DNA of 53,184 bases from Azohydromonas lata NBRC 102462 (GCF_001571085.1 NZ_BCTC01000041.1:1-53184); one strand, 5' to 3'; positions 34,418 to 46,497 are shown, numbered from the stretch's first letter. The notes: generated from the sequence alone by a model not told the origin. Numbers and translations: made by a program.

Positions 34418-35509
34418 TCAGGTCGCCGCGCGCAGCGCCTGGCGGCGCAGCCGGCGCCGCTCCACCAGCGTGAACAGCGGCCCCATGAGCACCAGCACGG
34501 CCAGGTAACGCATGACGTGGAAGGCCGTCACCAGCGGCACGCCCAACTGCAGCACCTGCGCCGTGATGCACATCTCCGCCATGCCGCCGGGCGAGTTGCC
34601 CAGCAGCACCGCCGCGGGCGCCAACCCCGTCACCTGCGCCAGCAGCCAGGCAAAACCGGCGGAGACGGCCAGCAGCGCCAGCGTGCCGGCGGCCACCGTG
34701 CCCATCCAGCGCGGCGCGGCGCGCAGGAATTCCGGCGTGAAGCGTGTACCCAGCGACACGCCAATGAGCAACTGCGCCGCGCTGGTCATGAGCTGCGGCA
34801 CCACCGACTCCGGCAGCACGCCACTGCCCGCCAGCGCCATGCTCACGATCAGCGCCCCCAGCACCCACGGGTTGGGCGTACCCAGCTGCCGCAGCACCAG
34901 CGCGCCCCCCAGCGTGGCCGCGCCCAGCAGCGCCAGTTGCGCAGGCGCCAGCACATGAATGCCGGCGCGCGCTTCCAACGGATGAAAGCCCGCGAGCTGC
35001 AGCCCCCACGGCACCGTCAGCACCACCAGCAGCACGCGCAGCGAGTGCGCAGCGGCCACCCGGTCCACCTGCCCGCCATGGCGCTCGGCCAGCACCGCCA
35101 TTTCGGAGGCGCTGCCAATCGCGCCGGCAAAAAACGCCGTGGCACGGTCCGGCGCGCCGCCATGACTGAGCAGCAGCCGGAAAAACAGGCCGCCCAACAG
35201 CAGTGCCCACAGCACGCCGGCCAGCAGCGCCGGTGCCAGCCCAAGCAACTGCTGCAGCACCAGCGGCGTGAAGTGCAGCCCAAGCGCCATGCCTATGACC
35301 CACTGGCCGCCGTTGCGCATCACCTGCGGAATGCCCAGCCGCGCGCCGGCCGAGCAGGCCAGCGCCGTGGCCAGCAGCGGCCCAAGGGTCCAGGCCAGCG
35401 GCACGCGCAGCCGCTCGCACACCAGGGCGGCGGCGACGGCCAGCGCCAGCGTCAGCGGCCCGCGCGCCCAAGTGTGGGCGGCGGCGCGCAAGGGGCTGGC
35501 AAGGGCCAT
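34418..35509 (-). CDS. AbrB-family membrane protein
   Basis: This 363-residue protein is almost entirely hydrophobic helices, arranged as two related halves. Each half has a PLAWTLGPLLATAL- or NPWVLGALIVSMAL-like block, and GSASEMAVLAE and SPGGMAEMCITAQ match the AbrB duplication family (often mislabelled ammonia monooxygenase). It is probably an inner-membrane transporter of unknown substrate. It starts 14 bases before the end of the intergenic space to the next minus-strand gene upstream (the Old Yellow Enzyme), so the two likely form one transcript. Confidence 0.85.
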   Translation of the reverse strand: MALASPLRAAAHTWARGPLTLALAVAAALVCERLRVPLAWTLGPLLATALACSAGARLGIPQVMRNGGQWVIGMALGLHFTPLVLQQLLGLAPALLAGVLWALLLGGLFFRLLLSHGGAPDRATAFFAGAIGSASEMAVLAERHGGQVDRVAAAHSLRVLLVVLTVPWGLQLAGFHPLEARAGIHVLAPAQLALLGAATLGGALVLRQLGTPNPWVLGALIVSMALAGSGVLPESVVPQLMTSAAQLLIGVSLGTRFTPEFLRAAPRWMGTVAAGTLALLAVSAGFAWLLAQVTGLAPAAVLLGNSPGGMAEMCITAQVLQLGVPLVTAFHVMRYLAVLVLMGPLFTLVERRRLRRQALRAAT

Positions 35510-35523
35510 GGGCCGCGCGGCCT

Positions 35524-36609
35524 TCAGGCCAGCGTCGGGTAGTCGATGTAGCCGCTGGCGCCGCCGCCGTACAGCGTGTTGGCGTCCAGCGGATTCAGCG
35601 GCGCGCCGCGCTGCAGGCGCAGGCCCAGGTCGGGGTTGGCGATGAACGCCTTGCCGAAGGCCACCAAGTCGGCCGAGCCGCTGGCGACGACGTCCATGGC
35701 CATGCGGCGGTCGTAGCCGTTGTTGACCATCCAGGCGGCTTGCGTCTGGCGGCGCAGCGCGGCGTAGTCGAACGCAGCGACGTCGCGCGGGCCGCCGGTG
35801 GCGCCTTCCACTACGTGGACGAAGGCCAGCTTGTACGGGGCCAACTGCGCCAGCGCGGCTTCATAGAGCGCCTGCGGGTTGCTGTCCTGGCCGATGTCGT
35901 TGGCCGGCGTCACAGGGCTCAGGCGCAACCCCGTGCGGCTGCCGCCGATCTCGGCCGTCACGGCCTCCACCACCTCGCGCAGCAGCCGGGTGCGGTTCTC
36001 GATGGAGCCGCCGTAGGCGTCGGTGCGGTCGTTGCAGCTGTCGCGCAGGAACTGTTCGATCAGGTAGCCGTTGGCGGCGTGAATTTCCACGCCGTCGAAA
36101 CCCGCCTCCATGGCGCAGCGCGCGGCATGGCGGTAGTCGGCCACGATGCCGGGGATTTCCGAGGTCGCCAGCGCGCGCGGCGTGCTCACCGGCTCGAAGC
36201 CCCTGGCGGTGTAGGTCTTGCTGTTGGCCGCGCGCGCGGTGGAAGACACCGGCGGCTGGCCGCCCGGCAGCAGCGAGACGTGCGAGATGCGGCCCACGTG
36301 CCAGAGCTGGATCACGATGCGCCCGCCGCGCGAGTGCACGGCGTCGGTGACCTTCTTCCAGCCCGCGACCTGCTCCGGCGTGTAGATGCCCGGCGTGTCC
36401 AGGTAGCCGTGGCCGAAATCGCTGATGGGACTGGCCTCGGTGATGATCAATCCGGCCCCGGTGGCGGGCGTGGCGCGCTGCGCGTAGTACGCCACCATCA
36501 GCGCGTTGGGCACGTGGCCGGGGGCGCGGTTGCGCGTCAGCGGCGCCATCACGACGCGGGTATCCAGGGCGATGTCGCCAATGCGTAGGGGGTCGAACAG
36601 GCTGGGCAT
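35524..36609 (-). CDS. nemA: Old Yellow Enzyme-type alkene reductase
   Basis: This 361-residue FMN-dependent NADPH oxidoreductase of the OYE family reduces activated C=C bonds and nitro compounds. The TIM-barrel signatures are VMAPLTRNRA (20-29), IQLWHVGRIS, and the substrate-anchoring His-x-x-Asn in VEIHAANGYLIEQF, with LVAFGKAFIANPDL at the phosphate end. NemA is the closest named group. The first Met followed by PSLFDPLRIGD is family-typical. The AbrB gene starts 14 bases after its stop. Confidence 0.93.
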   Translation of the reverse strand: MPSLFDPLRIGDIALDTRVVMAPLTRNRAPGHVPNALMVAYYAQRATPATGAGLIITEASPISDFGHGYLDTPGIYTPEQVAGWKKVTDAVHSRGGRIVIQLWHVGRISHVSLLPGGQPPVSSTARAANSKTYTARGFEPVSTPRALATSEIPGIVADYRHAARCAMEAGFDGVEIHAANGYLIEQFLRDSCNDRTDAYGGSIENRTRLLREVVEAVTAEIGGSRTGLRLSPVTPANDIGQDSNPQALYEAALAQLAPYKLAFVHVVEGATGGPRDVAAFDYAALRRQTQAAWMVNNGYDRRMAMDVVASGSADLVAFGKAFIANPDLGLRLQRGAPLNPLDANTLYGGGASGYIDYPTLA

Positions 36610-36706
36610 GCTGAAGATGCGTGTACGGAATGAGAAAGTTCGCAGCCTAAGCGATTCAGTACTTACCCGCAGTCCCTGCCGGCGTAAGGCCCGCGGGTGC
36701 AACGGC

Positions 36707-36712
36707 TACAGT
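36707..36712 (+). promoter_or_regulatory. -10-like box, predicted near-leaderless start of rlmJ
   Basis: TACAGT ends 7 bases before the ATG at 36720. A GTG at 36711 lies inside this box, so it is unlikely to be the real start. Confidence 0.5.
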
Positions 36713-36719
36713 GCCGCGC

Positions 36720-37574
36720 ATGCTTGCCTATCGACACGCCTTTCATGCCGGCAACCACGCCGATGTCCTCAAGCACCTGGTCCTGGCCCAGGTGCTGCGC
36801 TACATGAACGAGAAGGACAAGCCCTACACCCTCATAGACACCCATGCCGGCGCCGGCGGCTACTCGCTGCAAGGCCGCTATGCACACAAGAAGGACGAGT
36901 TCGAAACCGGCATCAAGCCGCTGTGGAGCGAAGCCTCCGGCCTGCCCGCGCCGCTGGCCGACTACGTGCAGCTGGTGCGCGACTTCAACGACGGCGGCAA
37001 GTTGACGCAGTACCCGGGCTCGCCGGGCATCGCGCAGCGCATCCTGCGCGAGACGGACCGGCTGCGGCTGTATGAGCTGCACCCCACGGACTGCCGCATC
37101 CTGGAGTCCTTCCTGGGCACACGGGCGCACACGCAGGTGTCCATGAGCGACGGCTTCGCCGCCATCGCCCGCGAGCTGCCCCCGCCGTCGCGCCGCGGCG
37201 TGCTGCTCATCGACCCGTCCTACGAGCTCAAGACCGACTACGCCCAGGTGGTGCACGCGGTGCGCGACGCGCTGCAGCGCTTCGCGCAGTGCGTGATCCT
37301 GGTCTGGTACCCGCAACTGCAACTGGTGGAAGCGGCACAGTTGCCCAAGCGGCTCACCGCCGCCGCGGCCGCCGCGCCCAAGGGCTGGCTCAACGCCAGC
37401 TTGAGCGTGGCCCAGGCCGGGCCGAACGGCTTCGGCATGACGGGCAGCGGCATGTTCGTCATCAACCCGCCGTTCACGCTGCACGACGCCCTGGCCGAGA
37501 GCCTGCCCGTGCTGGTCAACAAGCTGGGGCAGCACGACGGGGCGCGCTTCAGCATCGAGCAGCAGGCGGCCTGA
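36720..37574 (+). CDS. rlmJ: 23S rRNA adenine-2030 N6-methyltransferase RlmJ
   Basis: This 284-residue SAM-dependent enzyme methylates A2030 of 23S rRNA. The opening MLAYRHAFHAGNHADVLKH matches RlmJ exactly in style. TLIDTHAGAGGY is the SAM-binding loop, and the catalytic motif of the N6-adenine group appears as LLIDPSYELK. The ATG at 36720 is preferred over the upstream GTG because of this opening. The CAAX-protease-like gene follows after 32 bases. Confidence 0.95.
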   Translation: MLAYRHAFHAGNHADVLKHLVLAQVLRYMNEKDKPYTLIDTHAGAGGYSLQGRYAHKKDEFETGIKPLWSEASGLPAPLADYVQLVRDFNDGGKLTQYPGSPGIAQRILRETDRLRLYELHPTDCRILESFLGTRAHTQVSMSDGFAAIARELPPPSRRGVLLIDPSYELKTDYAQVVHAVRDALQRFAQCVILVWYPQLQLVEAAQLPKRLTAAAAAAPKGWLNASLSVAQAGPNGFGMTGSGMFVINPPFTLHDALAESLPVLVNKLGQHDGARFSIEQQAA

Positions 37575-37606
37575 CCTGGCCGCGGCGCACCGATACTGCG
37601 CCGCCT

Positions 37607-38284
37607 ATGAATACCGTCGCCTGGATGCCCCGGCGCGCCGCGCTCGTCCGCTGCGCGCCCTTCGCCCTCTTCATGCTGCTGCTGGCGCTGCGCGGCGCCG
37701 CGGCCGACCACGGCTGGCCGCACGCGCCCTGGCTGTACGCGCTCAACCTCGTGCTGGTGGGCGGCCTGCTGTGGGCCTGGCGGCGCGAGTACGCGGAACT
37801 GCGCGAGCGTCCGTCCGCGCGCGAGGCGCTGCTGTCCGCGGCCGTGGGCCTGCTGGTGATGGTGCTGTGGATTCACCTGGACGCGCCGTGGATGCAGATC
37901 GGCGAGCCCACCGCCGCCTTCGTCCCACTGGATGCCACCGGGCAGCCGGACTGGCCGCTGATCGCCGTGCGTTGGACCGGCGCGGCGTTGCTGGTGCCGG
38001 TGATGGAGGAGCTTTTCTGGCGCGGTTTCCTCCTGCGCTGGCTGGAGCAGCTGGCTTTTGAAACCGTGGACCCGCGCCGCGTGGCGCTGCGGGCGGTGGC
38101 GATCTCCACGGCCCTTTTCATGCTGGCCCACACGCTGTGGCTGGCGGCCATCGTCGCGGGCCTGGCCTACGCGCTGCTGTACATGCGCACCGGGCGGCTG
38201 TGGAACGCCGTCATCGCCCATGCCGTGACCAACGGCGCGCTGGGAGCCTGGGTGGTGGCGACGGGGGACTGGCAGTTCTGGTGA
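37607..38284 (+). CDS. CPBP/CAAX-protease-family membrane protein
   Basis: This 225-residue inner-membrane protein has about six helices. The glutamate pair of the CPBP family appears in VPVMEELFWRGFLLRW (EExxxR). The second and third motifs are FMLAHTLWLAAIVAGLAYALLY (cut here) and NAVIAHAVTNGAL. It resembles the CAAX prenyl protease-related proteins of exosortase systems. No exosortase is nearby, so the role is open. A GATACT box lies 9 bases before the ATG. It is convergent with tgt. Confidence 0.88.
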   Translation: MNTVAWMPRRAALVRCAPFALFMLLLALRGAAADHGWPHAPWLYALNLVLVGGLLWAWRREYAELRERPSAREALLSAAVGLLVMVLWIHLDAPWMQIGEPTAAFVPLDATGQPDWPLIAVRWTGAALLVPVMEELFWRGFLLRWLEQLAFETVDPRRVALRAVAISTALFMLAHTLWLAAIVAGLAYALLYMRTGRLWNAVIAHAVTNGALGAWVVATGDWQFW

Positions 38285-38294
38285 GCGCCCCTCA

Positions 38295-38319
38295 GCGGGC
38301 CGCCGCTGCGGCGGCCCGC
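38295..38319. terminator. GC hairpin between converging genes
   Basis: GCGGGCCGCC-GCTGC-GGCGGCCCGC is a perfect 10-bp stem between the CAAX-like gene and tgt. It lacks T-runs, so intrinsic termination is uncertain, although the position suits a shared end. Confidence 0.5.
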
Positions 38320-38324
38320 CCGGG

Positions 38325-39572
<1,248 letters not shown>

Positions 39573-39610
39573 TCAGGCCGACCAGCGGCCGGGCGCCATC
39601 CGGCGCGGCC

Positions 39611-40000
39611 TTACTTCTTGGCGGTGTCCAGGGCCAGGATCCACTTCACCAATTGCTTGGCGTCGGCTTCCTTGATGGCGACGTGGTTGGGCGGCATGGC
39701 CAGGCCGGAGACCTTGCCCTTCCAGTGGCTCTCGTAGGGGTTGGAGCCGTTGAGCACGGTCTTGGTCAGCTGCTCCTCGGCGCCCTTGACGCCCTTGTAC
39801 TTGGCCGACACGTCCTTCCAGGCCGGGCCGATGGGGGCCATGCCGTCCGGGCCGCTGGCACCGGGCTCGATGTGGTGGCAGGTCATGCAGCCGCTCTTGG
39901 TGGCCAGCGCCACCATGGCGTCGTCCTTCTTGTCGGCGGCCAGGGCGGCGGTCGAAGCCACGGCCAGACCGGCCAGCAGACACAAAGCTTGCTTGTTCAT
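39611..40000 (-). CDS. Periplasmic class I c-type cytochrome
   Basis: The 129-residue product has a signal peptide (about 1-22, ending AALAAD) and one heme motif CMTCH (about residues 38-42). The distal Met is in LAMPPNHVAIKEA, and the C-terminal helix is LVKWILAL. It belongs to the small cytochrome c-551/552 type. It is a soluble electron carrier, perhaps used at low oxygen, since an FNR/ANR-like site lies about 60 bases upstream. It sits between queA and tgt. Confidence 0.93.
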   Translation of the reverse strand: MNKQALCLLAGLAVASTAALAADKKDDAMVALATKSGCMTCHHIEPGASGPDGMAPIGPAWKDVSAKYKGVKGAEEQLTKTVLNGSNPYESHWKGKVSGLAMPPNHVAIKEADAKQLVKWILALDTAKK

Positions 40001-40059
40001 GGTTTACCCCTCTTGCGGTGTTGAATGGCCACACGGTACGCGGCGCAAGAGGTGGCAAT

Positions 40060-40073
40060 TTGACTGACATCAA
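40060..40073 (-). promoter_or_regulatory. FNR/ANR-like binding site upstream of the cytochrome gene
   Basis: TTGAC-TGAC-ATCAA (plus strand) differs from the FNR/ANR consensus TTGAT-N4-ATCAA by one base. It lies 60 bases before the cytochrome ATG, a position suited to activation. Binding is inferred. Confidence 0.55.
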
Positions 40074-40238
40074 TGTCGCTGGCGCTTTTGCCAGGCTGGA
40101 GCAACCGCAGCGTGACCCCTGCAACAGGGCTGCTCCAGGCCGGAGCAGCATGCAAAAACCGGGCAAGGGGCCTTGACGTCAAGCCGCGGCCCGCCCTGCG
40201 CCGCCGGCCGGCGGCTTGCCGGCCGCGGTGCCGTATTT

Positions 40239-41285
40239 TCAGCGCCGGCGCTGCAGCACCATGGCGTCGCCGTAGCTGAAGAAGCGGTAGCGCGCCTCCA
40301 CCGCGTGGCGGTAGAGCGCCCGCACATGCTCATGGCCGCTGAAGGCGCTGATGAGCATGAGCAGCGTGCTCTTGGGCAAATGGAAATTCGTGACCAGCAG
40401 GTCCACCACGCGGAACTCGAAACCCGGGGTGATGAAGATGTCGGTCTCGCGCGCGCCGGCCTGCAACTGGCCGCCGACGGCCGCGGACTCCAGCGCGCGC
40501 AGCGTGGTGGTGCCCGCCGAGATCACGCGCCCGCCCGCGGCCCGCGTTTCGCGAATGGCGGCCACCGTCGCCTCGCTGACCTCGAACCACTCGCTGTGCA
40601 TGCGGTGCTCGGCCAGGTTCTCGCTGCGCACGGGCTGGAAGGTGCCCGCGCCCACGTGCAGCGTGACGCTGGCGCTGCGCACGCCACGGGCTTTCAAGGC
40701 GGCGAGCACGGATTCGTCGAAGTGCAGCGAGGCCGTGGGCGCGGCCACGGCGCCCGGGCGCGCGGCGAACACGGTCTGGTAGCGCTGGGTGGCCTGCGCC
40801 TCGTCGGCCTCGGTGATGTAGGGCGGCAGCGGCACGTGGCCGTGGCGCTCCAGCAGGGTGAGCGGGTCGCCGGGGAAGCGCAGGTGAAAGAGCGATCCGT
40901 CCACCCCGCCGCGGCCCAGCACCTGGGCCTCGAAGCCCTGGGCCAAGTCGTCGCCAAAGCGCACCACGCTGCCCGGCTTGGGCGACTTGCTGGCGCGCAG
41001 GTGGGCCAACACCTCGTTGTCGGGAAGCAGCCGCTCCACGAGCGCCTCCACCGCGCCGCCGGTGGACTTCTCGCCGTACAGCCGCGCCTTGATCACGCGC
41101 GTGTCGTTGAACACCAGCAGGTCGCCGGGCATCAGCAGCGAGGGCAGCTCGCGAAAGCCGCGATCCACCGGCAGCGGGCCGCGGCCGTCGAGCAGCCGGG
41201 AACCACTGCGCTCGGCCGCCGGATGCTGGGCGATGAGCTCGGGGGGCAGGAAGAAATCGAAATCGCTGAGGGTGTAGGTCGTCAT
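40239..41285 (-). CDS. queA: S-adenosylmethionine:tRNA ribosyltransferase-isomerase
   Basis: This 348-residue enzyme adds the cyclopentene epoxide from SAM to preQ1-tRNA after Tgt. Family blocks seen are [15 protein letters not shown] at the start, [26 protein letters not shown], and [26 protein letters not shown] (cut at FFSYGDAM) near the end. The [14 protein letters not shown] opening supports the ATG at 41285, which has a TACAGC box 7 bases upstream. It is divergent from recG across 68 bases. Confidence 0.96.
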   Translation of the reverse strand: MTTYTLSDFDFFLPPELIAQHPAAERSGSRLLDGRGPLPVDRGFRELPSLLMPGDLLVFNDTRVIKARLYGEKSTGGAVEALVERLLPDNEVLAHLRASKSPKPGSVVRFGDDLAQGFEAQVLGRGGVDGSLFHLRFPGDPLTLLERHGHVPLPPYITEADEAQATQRYQTVFAARPGAVAAPTASLHFDESVLAALKARGVRSASVTLHVGAGTFQPVRSENLAEHRMHSEWFEVSEATVAAIRETRAAGGRVISAGTTTLRALESAAVGGQLQAGARETDIFITPGFEFRVVDLLVTNFHLPKSTLLMLISAFSGHEHVRALYRHAVEARYRFFSYGDAMVLQRRR

Positions 41286-41292
41286 GGCACAG

Positions 41293-41298
41293 GCTGTA
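41293..41298 (-). promoter_or_regulatory. -10-like box before queA
   Basis: TACAGC on the minus strand ends 7 bases before the ATG. It is a weaker match than the GACAAT examples but has the same spacing. Confidence 0.35.
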
Positions 41299-41324
41299 CC
41301 GGCCTGGGAGAGGCGTGGAATGAG

Positions 41325-41356
41325 CATGGAATGGGAGAAGGCAGAATTGTTCCATG
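41325..41356 (+). promoter_or_regulatory. Inverted repeat enclosing the recG start
   Basis: CATGGAA (41325-41331) and TTCCATG (41350-41356) form a perfect 7-base inverted repeat, and the second arm contains the recG ATG. It could be an operator or, in a longer transcript, a hairpin that hides the start codon. Confidence 0.4.
41342..41347 (+). promoter_or_regulatory. -10-like box, predicted leaderless start of recG
   Basis: CAGAAT ends 6 bases before the recG ATG. Confidence 0.45.
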
Positions 41357-43432
41357 CCAGTCACCGCCGAGTCCGTTCCTTTGCCGCAACGCCCTGCGCC
41401 GTCTGGGCGTTCGGCCAGCCCGGCAGGCAAGGCCATGATCAAGCTGGGCCTGGTGCGCGACATCGACCTGGCGCTGCACCTGCCCCTGCGCTACGAGGAC
41501 GAGACCCGCATCACCCCCATCGCCCGCGCCCGCGAGGGCGACAACGTGCAGGTCGAAGGCATCGTCCGCCACGCCCAAGTGGAGCTGCACCCGCGCCGCC
41601 AACTGGTGGTGCGCATGTCCGACGCCAGCGGCGAGCTCACGCTGCGCTTCATTCACTTCTACGCCACGCAGCAGAAGCTGCTCGCGCCCGGCGCCCGCGT
41701 GCGCGTGCGCGGCGAGGTGCGCGGCGGCTTCTTCGGCCGCGAAATGGTGCACCCGGTGTTTCGCGCCGTGGAGGCCGACACGCCGCTGGCCACCTCGCTC
41801 ACGCCCGTCTACCCGGCCAGCGCGCAACTGCCGCAGGCGTATTTGCGCAAGGCCGTGGTGTCGGGGCTGGCGCGCGCGCCGCTCAACGAGATCCTGCCGC
41901 CGCAGGTGCTGCCCGCGGGCCTGCCCACGCTGCGCCAGGCGCTGGACTTCCTGCACCACCCGCCGCCGGACGTGAGCATGGCCACGCTGGAGGACCACAG
42001 CCACCCGGCCTGGCAGCGGCTGAAATTCGAGGAGCTGCTGGCACAGCAGATCAGCCAACTGCAGGCGCAGCGCGAGCGCGCCAAGCTGCAGGCGCCCTCC
42101 CTCGTGGCGCGCGAGGACGGTTTACGCCAGCAACTGCTGGGGCAACTGCCCTTCGGCCTGACCGGCGCGCAGCAGCGCGTGGTCGACGAGATCGCCGCCG
42201 ACTTGGCGCTGGGCCAGCCCATGCACCGCCTGCTGCAGGGCGACGTGGGCTCCGGCAAGACCGTGGTGGCGGCCCTGGCCGCGGCGGTGGCCATGGACGC
42301 CGGCTGGCAATGTGCGCTGATGGCGCCCACCGAAATCCTGGCCGAGCAGCATTTCCGCAAGCTCATCCAGTGGCTGGAGCCCTTGGGCGTGGGCATCGCC
42401 TGGCTCACCGGCAGCCGCAAGGGCAAACAGCGCCAGCAGATGCTGGAGCGCGTGGCCAGCGGCGAGGCGAAATTGGTGGTGGGCACGCACGCCGTCATCC
42501 AGCAGGACGTGCATTTCGCCCGGCTGGGCCTGGCCATCGTGGACGAGCAGCACCGCTTCGGCGTGGCGCAGCGGCTGGAGCTGCGCAAGAAGCTCGCGCT
42601 GGAGGCGCTGGAGCCGCACCTGCTGATGATGAGCGCCACGCCCATCCCGCGAACCCTCGCGATGACCTACTACGCCGACCTGGACGTCAGCACCATCGAC
42701 GAGCTGCCGCCGGGCCGCTCGCCCATCGTCACCAAGGTCTTTGCCGACACGCGGCGCGAGGAGGTGATCGCCCGCATCGCCGACGAGGTGGCCAACGGCC
42801 GCCAGGCCTACTGGGTGCTGCCGCTCATCGAGGAAAGCGAGACGCTGGACCTGCGCAACGCCACCGAAACCCATGCCGAGCTGCAGGACGCCCTGCCCGG
42901 CGTGAAGGTGGGCCTGCTGCACGGGCGCATGCCCGCGGCGGACAAGGCGGCCGTGATGGCGGCGTTCTCGGCGGGCGCCATGGGGTTGCTGGTGGCCACC
43001 ACGGTGATCGAAGTGGGCGTGGACGTGCCCAACGCCAGCCTGATGGTGATCGAGCACGCCGAGCGTTTTGGCCTGTCGCAACTGCACCAGTTGCGCGGCC
43101 GCGTGGGCCGCGGCGCGGTGGCCAGCGTCTGCGTGCTGGTCTACACGGGCCCGCTGTCGCAGACGGGCAAGTCGCGCCTGCGCGCCATGGCGGAAACGAC
43201 GGACGGGTTCGAGATTGCCCGGCGCGACCTGGAAATCCGCGGCCCCGGTGAATTCATGGGCGCGCGTCAGAGCGGCGACGCCTTGTTGCGCTTCGCCGAT
43301 CTGGTGCAGGACGCGGCGCTGCTGGAGCGGGCGCGGCGCGTGGCGCCCAAGCTGCTCGACCAGTTCCCCGACGCGGCCCAGGCCCACGTGGCGCGCTGGC
43401 TGGGCAGCAAGGCGGAGTTCCTGAAGGCGTGA
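41354..43432 (+). CDS. recG: ATP-dependent DNA helicase RecG
   Basis: This 692-residue helicase regresses stalled forks and migrates branched DNA. The N-terminal wedge (OB) domain covers about 1-270 and includes [20 protein letters not shown] (cut at [12 protein letters not shown]). The motor domains follow, with Walker A GDVGSGKT at about 296-303, DEQH at 397-400 in [21 protein letters not shown], and the motif VI region [12 protein letters not shown]. The C-terminal segment is the usual short tail. It is divergent from queA. Confidence 0.97.
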   Translation: MPVTAESVPLPQRPAPSGRSASPAGKAMIKLGLVRDIDLALHLPLRYEDETRITPIARAREGDNVQVEGIVRHAQVELHPRRQLVVRMSDASGELTLRFIHFYATQQKLLAPGARVRVRGEVRGGFFGREMVHPVFRAVEADTPLATSLTPVYPASAQLPQAYLRKAVVSGLARAPLNEILPPQVLPAGLPTLRQALDFLHHPPPDVSMATLEDHSHPAWQRLKFEELLAQQISQLQAQRERAKLQAPSLVAREDGLRQQLLGQLPFGLTGAQQRVVDEIAADLALGQPMHRLLQGDVGSGKTVVAALAAAVAMDAGWQCALMAPTEILAEQHFRKLIQWLEPLGVGIAWLTGSRKGKQRQQMLERVASGEAKLVVGTHAVIQQDVHFARLGLAIVDEQHRFGVAQRLELRKKLALEALEPHLLMMSATPIPRTLAMTYYADLDVSTIDELPPGRSPIVTKVFADTRREEVIARIADEVANGRQAYWVLPLIEESETLDLRNATETHAELQDALPGVKVGLLHGRMPAADKAAVMAAFSAGAMGLLVATTVIEVGVDVPNASLMVIEHAERFGLSQLHQLRGRVGRGAVASVCVLVYTGPLSQTGKSRLRAMAETTDGFEIARRDLEIRGPGEFMGARQSGDALLRFADLVQDAALLERARRVAPKLLDQFPDAAQAHVARWLGSKAEFLKA

Positions 43433-43463
43433 GCCCCCGGCCCCGCCGGGCCGGCGCCGTCGT

Positions 43464-43844
43464 TCAGGCCCCTGGCCGCCCCGGACAGCCGGGACCGCCC
43501 GCGATGGCGTGCGCCAGCTTGCCGTCGCCATAGGCGTGCAGCACCTGCGCCACCACCACCTGGTAGCCCGCCAGCCAGCGGCCCTGCCGGGCCTTGGCCT
43601 CCAGGTGGCGGGGATGCTCCATCAGCGCGCGCAGCGCCTCCAGGGAGCTCCAGTAGTACACGTTGCAAAGCTGCCCCGTGGCCGCGTTCTCCCAGGACTC
43701 CTCGCCCAAGTAGCCGGGAATGGACTTCGCGGCCTGCGCGATGGCCGCGTCCAGGCGGTGGAATTCCTCGTCGTACTCGCCCTTGGCGAAGGTGAACGTC
43801 GAGGTGTAGAGGGCCGCAGCGGCCCCGGGCGAGCCGGGCGCCAT
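43464..43844 (-). CDS. Small monooxygenase-like (ABM fold) protein
   Basis: The 126-residue protein looks like a dimeric alpha/beta-barrel protein of the antibiotic-biosynthesis-monooxygenase type: LYTSTFTFAKGEYDEEFHRLDAAI, GYLGEESWENAATGQLCNVYYW (cut here) and LEALRALMEHPRHLEAKARQG. Such proteins range from heme or quinone monooxygenases to non-enzymes. It starts 4 bases after the panC stop, so it is the third gene of the pan operon. Its link to pantothenate is not established. Confidence 0.8.
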   Translation of the reverse strand: MAPGSPGAAAALYTSTFTFAKGEYDEEFHRLDAAIAQAAKSIPGYLGEESWENAATGQLCNVYYWSSLEALRALMEHPRHLEAKARQGRWLAGYQVVVAQVLHAYGDGKLAHAIAGGPGCPGRPGA

Positions 43845-43848
43845 GGCG

Positions 43849-44703
<855 letters not shown>

Positions 44704-45507
44704 TCAATAGCCGTGCAGGGCGTCGTCGGGGAAACGGCCCGCCTTCACCTCGCGCACGTAGTCGCGCACGGCAGCCTCGACGCTGGGCGCGCCTTCCATG
44801 AAATTGCGGACGAAGCGCGGCTTCTTGCCGCGCGTGATGTCCAGCATGTCGTGAAGCACCAGCACCTGGCCGCTGCAGCCCGGGCCCGCGCCAATGCCTA
44901 TCGTCGGGATGGGCAGCGCCTGCGTGATCTCGCGCGCCAGCTCGGAAGGCATGAGCTCCAGCACCACCATGGCCGCACCCGCCTCGGCCAGCTCACGCGC
45001 GTGGCGCTTGAGCGTGGCAGCCGCCTCGCCGCTGCGGCCCTGCACGCGCCAGCCGCCCAGGGCGTGCACCGCCTGCGGCGTCAGGCCCAGGTGGGCGCAC
45101 ACCGGAATGCCGCGATCCACCAGCGCGCGCACCAGCGGCGCCGTCCAGCCGCCGCCTTCGAGCTTGACCATGTGGGCGCCCGCCTGCATCAGCGCCACGG
45201 CGCTGCGCACGGCCTGCGCCTCGCCCTCGTGGTAGCTGCCAAAGGGCAGGTCCGCGATGACCCACGCCGTGCGGTTGCCGCGCGCCACGCAGCGCGTGTG
45301 GTAGGCCATCTCCTCCAGCGTCGCCGGCAGCGTGCTGGGCTGGCCCTGCAGCACCATGCCCAGCGAATCCCCGATCAGTAGCATCTCCACGCCCGCGGCA
45401 TCCAGCACCTGGGCAAAGGCGGCGTCGTAGCAGGTGAGCATCGTGAGCTTCTCGCCGGCGGCGTGCAGCTCGCGCAAACGGTGCAGGGTCAGGGGCTTGC
45501 GGTCCAT
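44704..45507 (-). CDS. panB: 3-methyl-2-oxobutanoate hydroxymethyltransferase
   Basis: This 267-residue TIM-barrel enzyme makes ketopantoate from 2-oxoisovalerate and 5,10-methylene-THF. Motifs include [23 protein letters not shown] (Mg-binding Asp), VKLEGG near residue 112, and [10 protein letters not shown]. It fixes the first committed step of pantothenate synthesis. It is divergent from oxyR by 66 bases; the ATG at 45507 gives the common MDRKPLTL-type opening. Confidence 0.97.
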   Translation of the reverse strand: MDRKPLTLHRLRELHAAGEKLTMLTCYDAAFAQVLDAAGVEMLLIGDSLGMVLQGQPSTLPATLEEMAYHTRCVARGNRTAWVIADLPFGSYHEGEAQAVRSAVALMQAGAHMVKLEGGGWTAPLVRALVDRGIPVCAHLGLTPQAVHALGGWRVQGRSGEAAATLKRHARELAEAGAAMVVLELMPSELAREITQALPIPTIGIGAGPGCSGQVLVLHDMLDITRGKKPRFVRNFMEGAPSVEAAVRDYVREVKAGRFPDDALHGY

Positions 45508-45561
45508 GATGTTTCCACTCCATGCCGGCGCATGGCTCGCGCGGGCGGGCCGGGATTTGAG

Positions 45562-45567
45562 CACAAT
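45562..45567 (+). promoter_or_regulatory. -10-like box, predicted leaderless start of oxyR
   Basis: CACAAT ends 6 bases before the oxyR ATG, with no ribosome binding site between them. Confidence 0.5.
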
Positions 45568-45573
45568 CCCGGG

Positions 45574-46497
45574 ATGACCCTGACCGAACTGCGTTACATC
45601 GTGGCCGTGGCCCGGGAGAAACATTTCGGCCGCGCCGCCGAGGCCTGCTTCGTGTCACAGCCGACGCTGTCGGTGGCCATCAAGAAGCTGGAGGAAGAGC
45701 TCGACGTGAAGCTCTTCGAGCGCGGCAGCAACGAAGTGAGCGTCACCCCGTTGGGCGAGGACATCGTCCGCCAGGCCCAATCCGTGATCGAACAAGCCGC
45801 CGCCATCAAGGAAATCGCCCGCCGCGGCAAGGACCCGCTCAGCGGCCCGCTGCGCCTGGGCATCATCTACACCATAGGCCCCTACCTGCTGCCGGAGCTG
45901 GTGCGCAACGCCATCGCGCAAACGCCCCAGATGCCGCTGATCCTGCAGGAGAACTTCACGGCCAAGCTGCTGGAGATGCTGCGCACCGGCGAGCTGGACT
46001 GCGCCATCATGGCCGAGCCCTTCCCCGACACGGGCCTGGCCCTGGCGCCGCTGTACGACGAGCCCTTCGTCGTGGCCGTCCCGAAAAGCCACCCGCTGGC
46101 CGAGCGCCGGGCCATCAGCGCCGAGGAGCTCAAGCAGGAAACCATGCTGCTGCTGGGCACGGGCCACTGCTTCCGCGACCACGTGCTGGAGGTCTGCCCC
46201 GAGTTCGCCCGCTTCTCCAGCAACACCGAGGGCATCCGCAAGAGCTTCGAGGGCAGCTCGCTGGAGACCATCAAGCACATGGTGGCCTCGGGCATGGGCA
46301 TCACCGTGGTGCCGTCGCTCTCGGTGCCGCGCGAGCCCAACAACCTGGTGAAGTACGTCCCCTTCCAGGCGCCGGTGCCCTCGCGCCGCGTGGTCCTGGC
46401 CTGGCGCCGCACGTTCACGCGCTACGAAGCCATCGCCGCGCTGCGCAACGCGGTCTATGCCTGCGAGCTGGACGGCGTCACGCGGCTGAGTGCCTGA
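45574..46497 (+). CDS. oxyR: Hydrogen peroxide-sensing regulator OxyR
   Basis: This 307-residue LysR-family protein has a helix-turn-helix at about 1-60 ([36 protein letters not shown]). Two cysteines lie at residues 199 and 208 ([17 protein letters not shown]), the same numbering and spacing as the disulfide pair of E. coli OxyR, which identifies it as a peroxide sensor. The ATG at 45574 sits directly after a CACAAT box. The dps gene and an OxyR-type motif follow downstream. Confidence 0.96.
   Translation: MTLTELRYIVAVAREKHFGRAAEACFVSQPTLSVAIKKLEEELDVKLFERGSNEVSVTPLGEDIVRQAQSVIEQAAAIKEIARRGKDPLSGPLRLGIIYTIGPYLLPELVRNAIAQTPQMPLILQENFTAKLLEMLRTGELDCAIMAEPFPDTGLALAPLYDEPFVVAVPKSHPLAERRAISAEELKQETMLLLGTGHCFRDHVLEVCPEFARFSSNTEGIRKSFEGSSLETIKHMVASGMGITVVPSLSVPREPNNLVKYVPFQAPVPSRRVVLAWRRTFTRYEAIAALRNAVYACELDGVTRLSA

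Noticed and set aside
34418-35509. Ammonia monooxygenase
   Set aside because: AbrB-family proteins are often labelled this way. The sequence is a duplicated membrane protein without copper-binding or amoABC features.
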